Assembly: GCA_002383605.1 (NCBI GenBank)
Contig: DFYK01000119.1
Coordinates: 1-30,913, forward strand
Source: Proteiniphilum sp. UBA4084
GTDB taxonomy: Bacteria > Bacteroidota > Bacteroidia > Bacteroidales > Dysgonomonadaceae
Length of the DNA: 30,913 nt
Direction: 5' to 3'
Shown: one piece after another, positions 15,705 to 23,281 of the stretch
Numbering within the stretch: position 1 is the first letter of the stretch
How the letters are laid out: every line of letters starts with the position of its first letter
Program-made: the position numbers and the translations under genes
The notes under the pieces: model-generated
Databases searched by the model: none
Seen by the model: the letters and a program-made list of their open reading frames with translations, nothing else
What the model was told of the DNA's origin: nothing

Positions 15705-15720
15705 CAAATGTACAAATTTA
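15705..15720 (-). promoter_or_regulatory. Two adjoining -7 elements for cysS
   Basis: The minus strand reads TAAATTTGTACATTTG, two directly abutting exact matches to TAnnTTTG (15713-15720 and 15705-15712). They lie 26-41 nt before the cysS ATG. No clear -33 TTTG is visible for either. They could give two nearby start sites. Confidence 0.5.
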
Positions 15721-15769
15721 TGCGTTAAGATCGTTAATCCGAATGAAAAAGAGGAGAAAGTCACGCGTG

Positions 15770-15803
15770 TTTGATGGGGTTTCCCAATATTTTGATACTT
15801 TTG
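15770..15803 (+). promoter_or_regulatory. Promoter of the DUF5020-azgA unit
   Basis: TTTG at 15770-15773 and TACTTTTG at 15796-15803 match the Bacteroidota -33 and -7 elements, 22 bp apart, close to the usual 19-21. The start codon follows 37 nt later. Confidence 0.5.
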
Positions 15804-15840
15804 TCATTTCTTTAAATAAACTAACCTTTATACATGTTTT

Positions 15841-16548
15841 ATGTCACGTAAAATTTCTGTTATACTTGTGTTCTTCTGTGTGCTTGGAGCCGTCCGGGCG
15901 CAAAATCTGCAGTTGCATTTTGATCCGCGTCATTCTTTGTATGGTGATGATGTATCACCTGCGAATTATCTGACCGCAACCTTTGAGATGTTTAAGCCTG
16001 ACCGGTGGGGAAGCACCTTCATGTTTGCGGACTTTGATTTCAATCACGACAAAAAAAATATCGGGCTTGTTTATGCAGAAATTGCCCGTGAATTTAAAAT
16101 TGCTGATTTTCCGCTGCTTCCTCATATTGAGTTTAATGGAGGTCTGGGAAATGGGTTCTCCATCCCTTCCTCTTATATGGCCGGCGTTGGCTATCCCTTT
16201 CAACTGGGTAGCTTTTATCTGAGTACCTACGTGGTTTACAAGCTGAATGCGTTTCAGAAGGTAAGCAACGATGCTCAGTGGACCGTAACATGGAACGCTT
16301 CGCTGGCAGGAGGTAAGCTCTCCCTGGGCGGATTCGCTGATCTCTGGACTGAGGATAAATCTTTTACGGAAGGCAGCGATGCCGGCGGGAAAAAAGTGAT
16401 TTTCCTGAGCGAGCCGCAAATATGGTATAACATCACGCCCAACTTCTCGCTGGGCAGCGAGATAGAAATAAGTTATAATTTCGTGAATAAATTTGCCGAG
16501 AGTAAATTTTATGCTATTCCTACCCTGGCCACAAAGTGGAATTTTTAA
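15841..16548 (+). CDS. DUF5020-like outer-membrane beta-barrel, possible nucleobase channel
   Basis: The 235-residue protein has a signal peptide (MSRKISVILVFFCVLGAVRA). It then shows alternating polar and aromatic beta strands (STFMFADFDF, SFYLSTYVVYKL, SLGSEIEISYNF) and ends in KWNF, a terminal aromatic residue typical of outer-membrane barrels. It resembles the Bacteroidota DUF5020 family, which I associate with the Tsx nucleoside-channel superfamily. It lies 19 bp upstream of a purine permease gene, so a role in purine passage across the outer membrane is a reasonable inference. The ATG at 15841 is the only possible start, since an ATG at 15834 meets a stop after five codons. Confidence 0.8.
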   Translation: MSRKISVILVFFCVLGAVRAQNLQLHFDPRHSLYGDDVSPANYLTATFEMFKPDRWGSTFMFADFDFNHDKKNIGLVYAEIAREFKIADFPLLPHIEFNGGLGNGFSIPSSYMAGVGYPFQLGSFYLSTYVVYKLNAFQKVSNDAQWTVTWNASLAGGKLSLGGFADLWTEDKSFTEGSDAGGKKVIFLSEPQIWYNITPNFSLGSEIEISYNFVNKFAESKFYAIPTLATKWNF

Positions 16549-16567
16549 TGTATAAGACGGAACAATT

Positions 16568-17878
16568 ATGTTGGAAAAGATTTTCAAGTTAAAACAAAAT
16601 AAAACGACGGTACGTACCGAGTTCGTAGCCGGAATCATCACTTTCCTCACCATGTCCTATATTCTGGTGGTGAATCCCAATATCCTGAGCGCATCGGGAA
16701 TGGACAAAGCTGCACTGTTTACCGCCACGGCACTCGCCAGCGTGCTGGGCACACTTTTTATGGCATTCATCCCCAACCTGCCCATCGCACAGGCACCGGG
16801 CATGGGACTAAACTCTTTCTTTGCTTTCTCGGTGGTGCTCGGTCTGGGATACTCCTGGCAGATGGCGCTCACTGCTGTTTTTATAGAAGGTATTGTCTTC
16901 ATTATTCTTACTTTCTTTAATGTGCGCGAACTGATTGTAAAAAGTATCCCCACGACAATTAAAAATGCCATTCCGGTGGGAATAGGTCTTTTCATCACTT
17001 TTCTCGGCTTGCAGAATGCCGGACTTATTGTCAGGGATGAAAACACCATGGTTACGCTGGGAGCCATGTCGAACCCACATGTGTGGGTCGCCTCATTGGG
17101 GCTTATTCTGACGGCAGCACTCTATTATAAAAAAGTACACGGTGCCTTTCTGATCGGCATTGTGGCGGCCACTGTTTTTGCCATTATTCTGGGATTGGTG
17201 CAGTTGCCATCGGGAAGCCTCGTCTCCCTGCCACCCGACATTTCTCCCATTTTCATGCAGTTTGAATGGGATCACATCTTTACCCTCGACATGCTGATCG
17301 TGGTATTTACTTTCCTTTTTGTGAATCTGTTTGATACAATCGGTACATTGCTGGGTGTTGCCTCAAAAATTGGGATAACCGACAAGGATGGTAATTTCCC
17401 GCAGATTAAAAAGGCGCTCTTTGCCGATGCACTTGGAACCACTTTCGGTGCTGTACTGGGTACCAGCACGGTAACCTCCTATGTGGAAAGCGCGTCGGGC
17501 GTGGCAGTCGGTGGACGTACCGGCTTGACGGCACTATCAACGGCGACCCTGTTTGCCCTTGCCCTGTTTCTGGCCCCGCTCTTTCTGATGGTTCCCGCAT
17601 CTGCTACCGCACCGGCACTGATTCTGGTCGGGTTGTTCATGATCACGGCGGTGGTGAAGATCAATTTCGACAACATGACGGAGGCGCTGCCCGCCTTCCT
17701 CACCATCGTGATGATGCCCTTCGCCTTCAGTATTGCACAGGGAATTATTTTTGGTATGTTGTCATACGTGCTGCTGAAAGCATTAAGCGGAAAATGGAAA
17801 CATATCTCGGTGACCATGTGGGTTATCTTTGTGCTTTTTATCGGTAAGTTGGTGCTCGATGGAATGAACGTCTTGTAA
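16568..17878 (+). CDS. NCS2-family purine permease (AzgA-like)
   Basis: This is a 436-residue inner-membrane transporter with about 12-14 helices, of the AzgA branch of nucleobase cation symporters, which import hypoxanthine, guanine or adenine with protons. AzgA hallmarks include RTEFVAGIITFLTMSYILVVNP at the N-terminus, QAPGMGLNSFF in the third helix region, the NLFDTIGTLLG motif, and the GTSTVTSYVESASGVAVGGRTGLTAL segment that contributes to substrate binding. The gene follows the DUF5020 barrel and precedes the GT39 gene by 10 bp, so the four genes 15841-20010 probably form one transcription unit. Guanine/hypoxanthine is the likely substrate. Confidence 0.94.
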   Translation: MLEKIFKLKQNKTTVRTEFVAGIITFLTMSYILVVNPNILSASGMDKAALFTATALASVLGTLFMAFIPNLPIAQAPGMGLNSFFAFSVVLGLGYSWQMALTAVFIEGIVFIILTFFNVRELIVKSIPTTIKNAIPVGIGLFITFLGLQNAGLIVRDENTMVTLGAMSNPHVWVASLGLILTAALYYKKVHGAFLIGIVAATVFAIILGLVQLPSGSLVSLPPDISPIFMQFEWDHIFTLDMLIVVFTFLFVNLFDTIGTLLGVASKIGITDKDGNFPQIKKALFADALGTTFGAVLGTSTVTSYVESASGVAVGGRTGLTALSTATLFALALFLAPLFLMVPASATAPALILVGLFMITAVVKINFDNMTEALPAFLTIVMMPFAFSIAQGIIFGMLSYVLLKALSGKWKHISVTMWVIFVLFIGKLVLDGMNVL

Positions 17879-17888
17879 ATAGCCGCTT

Positions 17889-19616
17889 GTGTTGAACCCG
17901 CTTGCAAAATACAACGTGCAACCCGGTCCGCTTTTCTTGCTGATGCTGTTTTTATGGTTTCTGTTGAATGTTGTTCAGTCGCTTTTCATGGAAATCGGAA
18001 ACGATGAGGCCTATTACTGGGTGTACGCTCAGTTTTTGGATTGGGGCTATTACGACCATCCGCCCATGGTGGCGCTGGTAATAAAAATGGGGACATTGCT
18101 GGCAGGTGATACCACCCTGGGGGTACGCTTTTGTGTGATGCTGATGCAGCTACTCTTTCTGATCATCCTTTTTCGGCTAAGCAGGGTGACGCATACGCGA
18201 CCCAACATTATTCTGTTCTTTTTGGTTGCTTTTTCCGTGGTGATGATACAGGCATACGGGTTCATTGCCACACCCGACGCGCCGCTCTTGCTGTTCACGG
18301 TGTTGTTTCTGTGGAGTTACCACTATTTCCTGGAAACCGCATATTCACTAAAGGGAGCGCTACTGATGGCATTTTGTATGGCGGGACTCATGTATAGCAA
18401 GTATCATGGTGCCCTGGTAATCGTCCTTGTTTTGCTCTCCAATCTGAAGATCCTCAGAAAACCCACTTTCTATCTGTCGGTGCTGTTGGCCGTGGGCCTG
18501 TATATTCCCCATATATTGTGGCAGCTAAACAACGATTTCCCCTCCATAAAGTACCACCTCGTGGAGCGGTCGAAAGGTTTCCGGTGGAATTATTTCCCAG
18601 ACTTTTTGGCCAATCAGTTGCCTGTTTTTAATCCCTTTACGTTGGGTGCCGGTATATACGTTTTTTTTCGGAGGAAAGAGACGGACTTGTTTGAGAGGGC
18701 ATTGAAATTTCTTTTTGCCGGTTTTTTGATTTTTTTTACTCTCTGGAACTTCAAGGGGAGGGTAGAGCCGCACTGGACTATTGCAGCAGCTGTGCCGATG
18801 ATTATTCTGATTGTACGTGAGGCTGCCGGAAACCCAAAACTGAGAAATTATCTTTACAAGGTTGTCGCTCCTTCCATCGTCCTGCTGTTAGCAGCCCGTC
18901 TTTTCCTGATGGTGGATATACTTCCACTGCGAACCGAGTGGCATGGTGACAAACAGCGGGTGGCCGATCTTGAGGCAATTGCCGGCAATCGTCCCGTAAT
19001 CTTCACCTCCGGTTTCCAGATGCCGTCGAAGTATCGTTTTTATACGGGCCGTGAGGCACATGCCATGGGAGCCTTGAACTACCGGAATACACAGTACGAT
19101 ATCTGGCGTTTCGATGAAAACTACCGGAAAAAACCTGTGGTGATCGATTTCCGAAATGATTCGACCGGCGTGGTACCTACCCGTCGGGGGAATTCGGTTT
19201 TTTATTTGAAAGAAATAGCTGCTTATCAGCCTTACAAGCTGCTCAAGGTGATACCGGTTCTGCTGGAGAGTACGTTCATCACCGGCAGGGAACAGGTTAT
19301 TACCGTGACGGTGAGCAATCCATATCCTGAAACGTATGTAATTAATCATTCGGCCATGCCGCTGGAGGTCTCGTTGGTGTTCATGGTAAAAAGGGAAGAA
19401 GGCTTCACCCGGGAGAAAATATCTACCCGATCGTCCTTCAACCGGCAAGAGATTGCCTCGGGCGAGCATGTGACCGGAGAAATCAGTTTCTTTCTGCCCG
19501 ATATGCCACCAGGTGAATACTCCGTGTATTTTGCAGCAGGCAGTCCGGGCATATATCCAGCCACGATTGAGAGGCCAGTAAAAATATTTTTCAAAAATGA
19601 TAGCATTACTCGGTAA
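17889..19616 (+). CDS. ArnT/PMT-like glycosyltransferase, GT39/GT83 type
   Basis: The 575-residue protein has an N-terminal membrane part with about ten or more helices and a soluble C-terminal part of roughly 220 residues that ends in an Ig-like beta domain. The lumenal catalytic loop is visible as EIGNDEAYYW followed by YYDHPPM, the ArnT/PMT pattern in which the acidic pair acts on a lipid-linked sugar donor. Such enzymes move a sugar from an undecaprenyl-phosphate carrier to lipid A, another glycan or a protein on the periplasmic side. The start is GTG at 17889 or TTG one codon later. Its 3' end overlaps gtrA by 20 nt. The acceptor is unknown. Confidence 0.88.
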   Translation: MLNPLAKYNVQPGPLFLLMLFLWFLLNVVQSLFMEIGNDEAYYWVYAQFLDWGYYDHPPMVALVIKMGTLLAGDTTLGVRFCVMLMQLLFLIILFRLSRVTHTRPNIILFFLVAFSVVMIQAYGFIATPDAPLLLFTVLFLWSYHYFLETAYSLKGALLMAFCMAGLMYSKYHGALVIVLVLLSNLKILRKPTFYLSVLLAVGLYIPHILWQLNNDFPSIKYHLVERSKGFRWNYFPDFLANQLPVFNPFTLGAGIYVFFRRKETDLFERALKFLFAGFLIFFTLWNFKGRVEPHWTIAAAVPMIILIVREAAGNPKLRNYLYKVVAPSIVLLLAARLFLMVDILPLRTEWHGDKQRVADLEAIAGNRPVIFTSGFQMPSKYRFYTGREAHAMGALNYRNTQYDIWRFDENYRKKPVVIDFRNDSTGVVPTRRGNSVFYLKEIAAYQPYKLLKVIPVLLESTFITGREQVITVTVSNPYPETYVINHSAMPLEVSLVFMVKREEGFTREKISTRSSFNRQEIASGEHVTGEISFFLPDMPPGEYSVYFAAGSPGIYPATIERPVKIFFKNDSITR

Positions 19617-20010
19617 GTTTATCAAGTTTGGCCTGGTCGGATTGTCGGGTATGGTGATTGATTTTTTCTTTACCTGGCTTTGTAAGGAAAAGCTTCGATG
19701 GAATAAATTCATATCCAACTCCATTGGGTTAATACTTGCTGCTACTTCCAATTATGTATTCAACAGAGTATGGACCTTTGAAAGCGATAATCAGCAGGTG
19801 GGACGTGAGTTTATCTCCTTCTTTCTCGTCTCATTAATTGGCCTTTTGCTGAATAATCTGCTTCTTTATTTTTTTCACGAGAAAGTAAAACTGAACTTTT
19901 ATCTGGCAAAGGCCATTGCCGTAGCCCTGGTCACCATCTGGAACTTCCTGGCCAACTATTTATTCACTTTTCAGCAGGTAGCAGACTATTCGCTTGCTTT
20001 TTACCGATGA
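19597..20010 (+). CDS. GtrA-family membrane protein
   Basis: The 137-residue protein has four predicted transmembrane helices and the GtrA pattern: FIKFGLVGLSGMVIDF at the start, NYVFNRVWTF in the middle and NFLANYLFTF near the end. GtrA proteins are thought to move undecaprenyl-phosphate-linked sugars across the inner membrane. The gene overlaps the 3' end of the GT39-type gene by 20 nt, a neat pairing of a donor flippase with an enzyme that uses a lipid-linked sugar. The usual third partner, a GT2 polyprenyl-phosphate glycosyltransferase, is not next to it. Confidence 0.92.
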   Translation: MIALLGKFIKFGLVGLSGMVIDFFFTWLCKEKLRWNKFISNSIGLILAATSNYVFNRVWTFESDNQQVGREFISFFLVSLIGLLLNNLLLYFFHEKVKLNFYLAKAIAVALVTIWNFLANYLFTFQQVADYSLAFYR

Positions 20011-20024
20011 ATTGACTACTTTTG
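19993..20024 (+). promoter_or_regulatory. Promoter of efp
   Basis: CTTG at 19993-19996 (three of four matches to TTTG) and TACTTTTG at 20017-20024 (exact TAnnTTTG) are 20 bp apart. The efp ATG follows 44 nt later. The -33 part lies inside the end of gtrA. Confidence 0.55.
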
Positions 20025-20068
20025 CGCTCTCATACAAAACATTATAAAATAAATTAGAACAAATATTT

Positions 20069-20635
20069 ATGGCAACAACCGCTGATTTCAGGAACGGCAT
20101 GTGCATCGACCTGGACGGACAATATTACTTTATTGTTGAATTTCTTCATGTGAAACCCGGCAAAGGTGCTGCATTTGTGCGTACCAAACTGAAAAATGTA
20201 ACTACGGGACGCATTCTGGATAAGACTTTTAATTCGGGTGTAAGGGTTGATGAAGTACGTATTGAACGTCGTTCTTTTCAGTACTTGTATCGCGACGACA
20301 TGGGATACAATTTCATGAGCACCGAGACCTTCGAGCAGATTCCAATTCCGGGAGAGCAAATAGAAGGTGTACAGTTCCTGAAGGAGGGAGATGTGGTGGA
20401 AGTACAGATTCATGCCGAAAGTGGTACCATCCTGACTGCAGAGATGCCCACACATGTGGTGCTGGAGATCACTTACACCGAACCGGGTATTAAGGGAGAT
20501 ACAGCTACCAATACATTGAAGCCTGCTACCGTTGAAACCGGTGCGGAAGTACGCGTGCCCCTGTTCATCAACGCAGGAGAAAAGATCAAGGTGGATACAC
20601 GCAACGGATCCTACGTGGAACGCGTGAGAGAATGA
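20069..20635 (+). CDS. efp: Translation elongation factor P
   Basis: EF-P enters the ribosomal E site and relieves stalling at consecutive prolines. The 188-residue protein has the three-domain KOW-OB-OB layout and normal length. The loop that reaches the peptidyl-transferase centre is KPGKGAAF, with the conserved Lys32 (E. coli Lys34) in place. The C-terminus has the family signature around LKPATVETGAEVRVPLFINAGE and IKVDTRNGSYVERV. No EpmA or EpmB lysine-modification gene is nearby, so the modification state is unknown. The gene stands alone, with promoter-like boxes on both sides. Confidence 0.98.
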   Translation: MATTADFRNGMCIDLDGQYYFIVEFLHVKPGKGAAFVRTKLKNVTTGRILDKTFNSGVRVDEVRIERRSFQYLYRDDMGYNFMSTETFEQIPIPGEQIEGVQFLKEGDVVEVQIHAESGTILTAEMPTHVVLEITYTEPGIKGDTATNTLKPATVETGAEVRVPLFINAGEKIKVDTRNGSYVERVRE

Positions 20636-20639
20636 TGTG

Positions 20640-20658
20640 GTAACAAATTGTTTGTTAC
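20640..20658. promoter_or_regulatory. Perfect 8-bp inverted repeat overlapping the radC -33 box
   Basis: GTAACAAA (20640-20647) and TTTGTTAC (20651-20658) are exact inverted arms around TTG. The right arm contains the -33 TTTG of the radC promoter. The repeat begins four bases after the efp stop. It could be a weak efp terminator, since T-rich but not poly-T sequence follows, or an operator for radC. Confidence 0.55.
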
Positions 20659-20681
20659 TTCGTTATTTCTTTGTAAGTTTG
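20651..20681 (+). promoter_or_regulatory. Promoter of radC
   Basis: TTTG at 20651-20654 and TAAGTTTG at 20674-20681 match both Bacteroidota promoter elements exactly, with the canonical 19-bp spacing. The radC ATG follows 28 nt later. This is the best-matching promoter in the window. Confidence 0.65.
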
Positions 20682-20709
20682 TTTCGTTTTATGCCTGAAA
20701 TGAAACATC

Positions 20710-21399
20710 ATGAGCAAGTTAAGTATCAAACAATGGGCCGAGGAAGATCGTCCCCGTGAAAAATTACTACTGAAAGGTGTATCGGCTCTGTCCGATTCTG
20801 AGTTACTGGCCATTTTGATTGGTTCGGGCAACGCAGAAGAAAGTGCAGTAGAGCTTGGGAAGCGTATCCTGTTGAAAACCGGCAATGATTTGAATGTGCT
20901 GGGAAAGATGGGTGTATCAGACCTGACAGGGCAATTTAAGGGCATTGGGCCGGCAAAAGCAATCACATTGATTGCCGCACTGGAACTTGGAAGGAGGCGC
21001 AAATCCACTGAGGCCACTGAAAGAAAAAAAATTGGGTCATCGCGTGACGGGTATGATCATTTCTATCCGATCCTTGTGGATCTGAATCATGAAGAGACCT
21101 GGGCACTGTTGACAGATCGTTCCAACAAGGTGCTGACCACCATGCAGGTGAGTCGTGGTGGCATCTCCGGTACGGTGGTCGATATTCGACTGATCCTAAG
21201 GGAGGCGCTCAACCATTATGCCTCAGGCATCATCCTGGGGCATAATCACCCCTCCGGGAACTGCAGACCCAGTCCGCAGGATACACAGATCACGAAGAAA
21301 CTGAAAGAAGCTGCCCAATGGATGGATATCACCCTTCTCGACCATATCATTGTGTGTGGTGACATCTATTTTAGTTATGCCGACGAGGGAATCATCTGA
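20710..21399 (+). CDS. radC: RadC/JAB-domain protein
   Basis: The 229-residue protein has an N-terminal helix-hairpin-helix region (FKGIGPAKA, about 76-84) and a C-terminal JAB1/MPN-like metalloprotease-type domain. The metal motif GHNHPSGNCRPSPQD is complete, with His178, His180 and Asp191 as ligands. The old link of RadC to recombinational repair is doubtful, and its true role is unsettled. It is housekeeping-length and chromosomal, not the short plasmid or phage form. It has its own promoter and is followed 49 bp later by the SufT-like gene. Confidence 0.95.
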   Translation: MSKLSIKQWAEEDRPREKLLLKGVSALSDSELLAILIGSGNAEESAVELGKRILLKTGNDLNVLGKMGVSDLTGQFKGIGPAKAITLIAALELGRRRKSTEATERKKIGSSRDGYDHFYPILVDLNHEETWALLTDRSNKVLTTMQVSRGGISGTVVDIRLILREALNHYASGIILGHNHPSGNCRPSPQDTQITKKLKEAAQWMDITLLDHIIVCGDIYFSYADEGII

Positions 21400-21403
21400 C
21401 GGC

Positions 21404-21434
21404 ATTAAACATTATCCCCGAAAATCGGTTTAAT
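21404..21434. other. Nested inverted repeat between radC and the SufT-like gene
   Basis: ATTAAA (21404-21409) pairs with TTTAAT (21429-21434), and inside it CCGA (21418-21421) pairs with TCGG (21425-21428) around AAA. It occupies most of the 49-bp spacer. No poly-T tract follows. It could be a weak terminator or a leader hairpin. Confidence 0.3.
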
Positions 21435-21448
21435 AGAAAAAGCAGATT

Positions 21449-21766
21449 ATGAACGAAGAATTACAAGCGTTACAAGATAAAATAGTGGTCATGCTCCGTA
21501 CATGTTATGATCCGGAGATACCGGTAAATATTTACGATTTGGGGATGATCTACGATGTGGATATCGATGACCACAACAATGTGGCCATCGAGATGACCTT
21601 TACATCGCCCAGTTGCCCCGCGGCCGATTTTATCCTGATGGACGTGCAGCTGAAGGTGGAATCCATTCCGGAAGTGAACAGTCTGGACCTCAATCTCACC
21701 TTTGATCCTCCCTGGGATCGTTCCATGATGAGTGAAGAGGCGCTGTTGGAGCTGGGGATGATTTAA
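21449..21766 (+). CDS. MIP18/SufT-like Fe-S assembly protein (DUF59)
   Basis: This is a single-domain protein of 105 residues. DPEIPVNIYDLGMIY, TSPSCPAADFI (with the family cysteine) and the C-terminal FDPPWDRSMMSEEALLELGM are diagnostic of the stand-alone DUF59 proteins related to SufT and the eukaryotic MIP18/CIAO2. These take part in maturation of iron-sulfur proteins, where the cysteine may contact a cluster or partner. No other suf genes are in the window. The lpxH gene follows within 15-30 bp, so the two are probably co-transcribed. Confidence 0.92.
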   Translation: MNEELQALQDKIVVMLRTCYDPEIPVNIYDLGMIYDVDIDDHNNVAIEMTFTSPSCPAADFILMDVQLKVESIPEVNSLDLNLTFDPPWDRSMMSEEALLELGMI

Positions 21767-21795
21767 CGCTTGCGACGACTTTGAACAGCATAACC

Positions 21796-22539
21796 GTGAG
21801 TAAGAAAGTCTATTTTCTCGCCGATGCCCATCTGGGTTCCATATCACATACCAACTCAATTGATGCAGAACGTAAGTTGTGCCGGTGGCTTGATGCTGTG
21901 AAGCAGGATGCATCGGCAATATATCTTTTGGGTGATATCTTCGATTACTGGTTTGAATACAAATATGTGGTGCCGAAGGGGTTCACCCGCCTGTTGGGTA
22001 AGCTGGCAGAGGTGACCGATGCCGGGGTGGAAGTTCATTTTTTTATCGGGAACCACGATATATGGCTCACCGATTACCTTGCAAAAGAGTGTGGAATGAT
22101 TCTTCATTTCGGACCATTGACAACCGATATACAGGGGAAAAGATTTTTTCTGGCGCACGGCGATGGCCTGGGAGATGAATCACGGTCGTTCCATATTCTG
22201 CGGAAAATATTTCACAGCAAGTTTCTGCGCAAATGCTTCTCTGCCATACATCCCCGATGGACCATTCCGCTGGCGCATGCCTGGTCGAACAGCAGCCGTG
22301 AGAACGGCGGTGTGCAGGAGTATCTGGGGGAGGAGCGGGAATATCTGATCCGTTTTGCGAAGGAAAAGTTAACCTTGGCACCCGATATCAACTATTTTGT
22401 TTTTGGACACCGCCATATTTTGCTGAATCTTTCTATTGCAGAGCAGAGCCATGTAGTTATGTTAGGCGATTGGATTACCTTTTTCACCTATGCTGTTTTT
22501 GACGGGAAAACCATGAAACTGGAACAGTTTGAATCCTAA
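21796..22539 (+). CDS. lpxH: UDP-2,3-diacylglucosamine diphosphatase, Bacteroidales LpxH type
   Basis: LpxH splits UDP-2,3-diacylglucosamine to lipid X and UMP in lipid A synthesis at the inner face of the membrane. The 247-residue calcineurin-type phosphoesterase has all metal motifs: LADAHLGS (Asp10, His12), LLGDIFDYW, FIGNHD, LAHGDGLGD and a late GHRH. A GTG at 21796 was chosen as start because it gives MSKKVYFLADAH, the form usual for the family. A TTG at 21781 in the same frame is possible and would add five residues. It follows the SufT-like gene and converges with the RNA methyltransferase gene. Confidence 0.9.
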   Translation: MSKKVYFLADAHLGSISHTNSIDAERKLCRWLDAVKQDASAIYLLGDIFDYWFEYKYVVPKGFTRLLGKLAEVTDAGVEVHFFIGNHDIWLTDYLAKECGMILHFGPLTTDIQGKRFFLAHGDGLGDESRSFHILRKIFHSKFLRKCFSAIHPRWTIPLAHAWSNSSRENGGVQEYLGEEREYLIRFAKEKLTLAPDINYFVFGHRHILLNLSIAEQSHVVMLGDWITFFTYAVFDGKTMKLEQFES

Positions 22540-22614
22540 AGGGCGATGTTTGTCTGCGTCATATGAAATTCGGAGAACAGCATCCCCGCAAACGAAGGTG
22601 GTATACTTGCTGGG

Positions 22615-23148
22615 TTAAACCAGTTTCCTGAAAAAGTCCCATATGATGATGCCTGCCGTGACCGACACATTGAGCGAGTGTTTGGTGCCATATTGAGGAA
22701 TCTCAATGCAGGCGTCGGCAGTATTCACCACAGATTGTTGTACCCCATGTACCTCGTGGCCGAAGATCACGGCATATTTTTTTTCTTTTTCCAATACAAC
22801 CGATTCCAGAGAGATGCTGTTTTCAGCCTGTTCAATGGAAAAAACAGTATAGCCGGCAGATTTCAATGCCTGTACCGCATCCAGGGTCTCTTCGAAATAA
22901 CGCCATCTGACAGCATCTTCAGCTCCGAGGGCTGTTTTATGGATATCCACATTGGGTGGCGTTGCCGTGATACCACACAGCAGGATCTCCTCCACCCGGA
23001 AGGCATCGCTCGTCCGGAAAACCGACCCGATATTGTGCTGGCTCCTAACATTGTCGAGTACCACAATTAACGGAATTTTCCTTGCTTCACGGAACTCATC
23101 TACGCTGATGCGGTGCAGCTCCTCCAATTTCAGTTTTCGTCGTTTCAT
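22615..23148 (-). CDS. TrmH/SpoU-family RNA 2'-O-methyltransferase
   Basis: The 177-residue protein is a minimal SPOUT methyltransferase that uses SAM to methylate a ribose 2'-OH in tRNA or rRNA. The three family motifs are present: motif 1 NIGSVFRTSDAF (Asn39, Arg45), motif 2 AVIFGHEVHGV, and motif 3 IPQYGTKHSLNVSVTAGI, which forms the trefoil knot. Motif 2 has His where most relatives have Asn (FGNE). No N-terminal L30e substrate-binding domain is present, so the RNA target cannot be named. Its leader contains the ten-unit heptad array, with the start codon about 14 nt away from the nearest unit. Confidence 0.93.
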   Translation of the reverse strand: MKRRKLKLEELHRISVDEFREARKIPLIVVLDNVRSQHNIGSVFRTSDAFRVEEILLCGITATPPNVDIHKTALGAEDAVRWRYFEETLDAVQALKSAGYTVFSIEQAENSISLESVVLEKEKKYAVIFGHEVHGVQQSVVNTADACIEIPQYGTKHSLNVSVTAGIIIWDFFRKLV

Positions 23149-23161
23149 ATTTTTTTAGCTT

Positions 23162-23231
23162 TCAGGATTCAGGATTCAGGATTCAGGATGCAGCGTTCAG
23201 CGTTCAGCTGTCAGCTGTCAGCAATCAGCTC
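23162..23231. repeat. Ten-unit heptanucleotide array upstream of the RNA methyltransferase gene
   Basis: TCAG (once GCAG) recurs at exactly 7-nt intervals at 23162, 169, 176, 183, 190, 197, 204, 211, 218 and 225. The units are TCAGGAT four times, GCAGCGT, TCAGCGT, TCAGCTG twice, TCAGCAA and TCAGCTC. A TTAG at 23155 may be a decayed eleventh unit. The array contains two overlapping copies of TCAGCTGTCAGC, the 12-mer also found beside trpF. Confidence 0.9.
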
Positions 23232-23281
23232 TTATTGAAAATCTTAGCTGTCTTGTTCAGTTTAACAAAGTCACTCTTAAA

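Noticed and set aside
15955..16653. Antisense open frame of about 232 codons over the DUF5020 gene
   Set aside because: The forward frame has a signal peptide, barrel pattern and terminal Phe with a promoter; the antisense product has no recognisable features.
18888..19751. Long antisense open frame of about 287 codons across the GT39-type and gtrA genes
   Set aside because: It runs opposite to two well-supported overlapping genes, and its translation shows no recognisable motif and an unusual His/Arg-rich make-up. It is a shadow of the coding strand.
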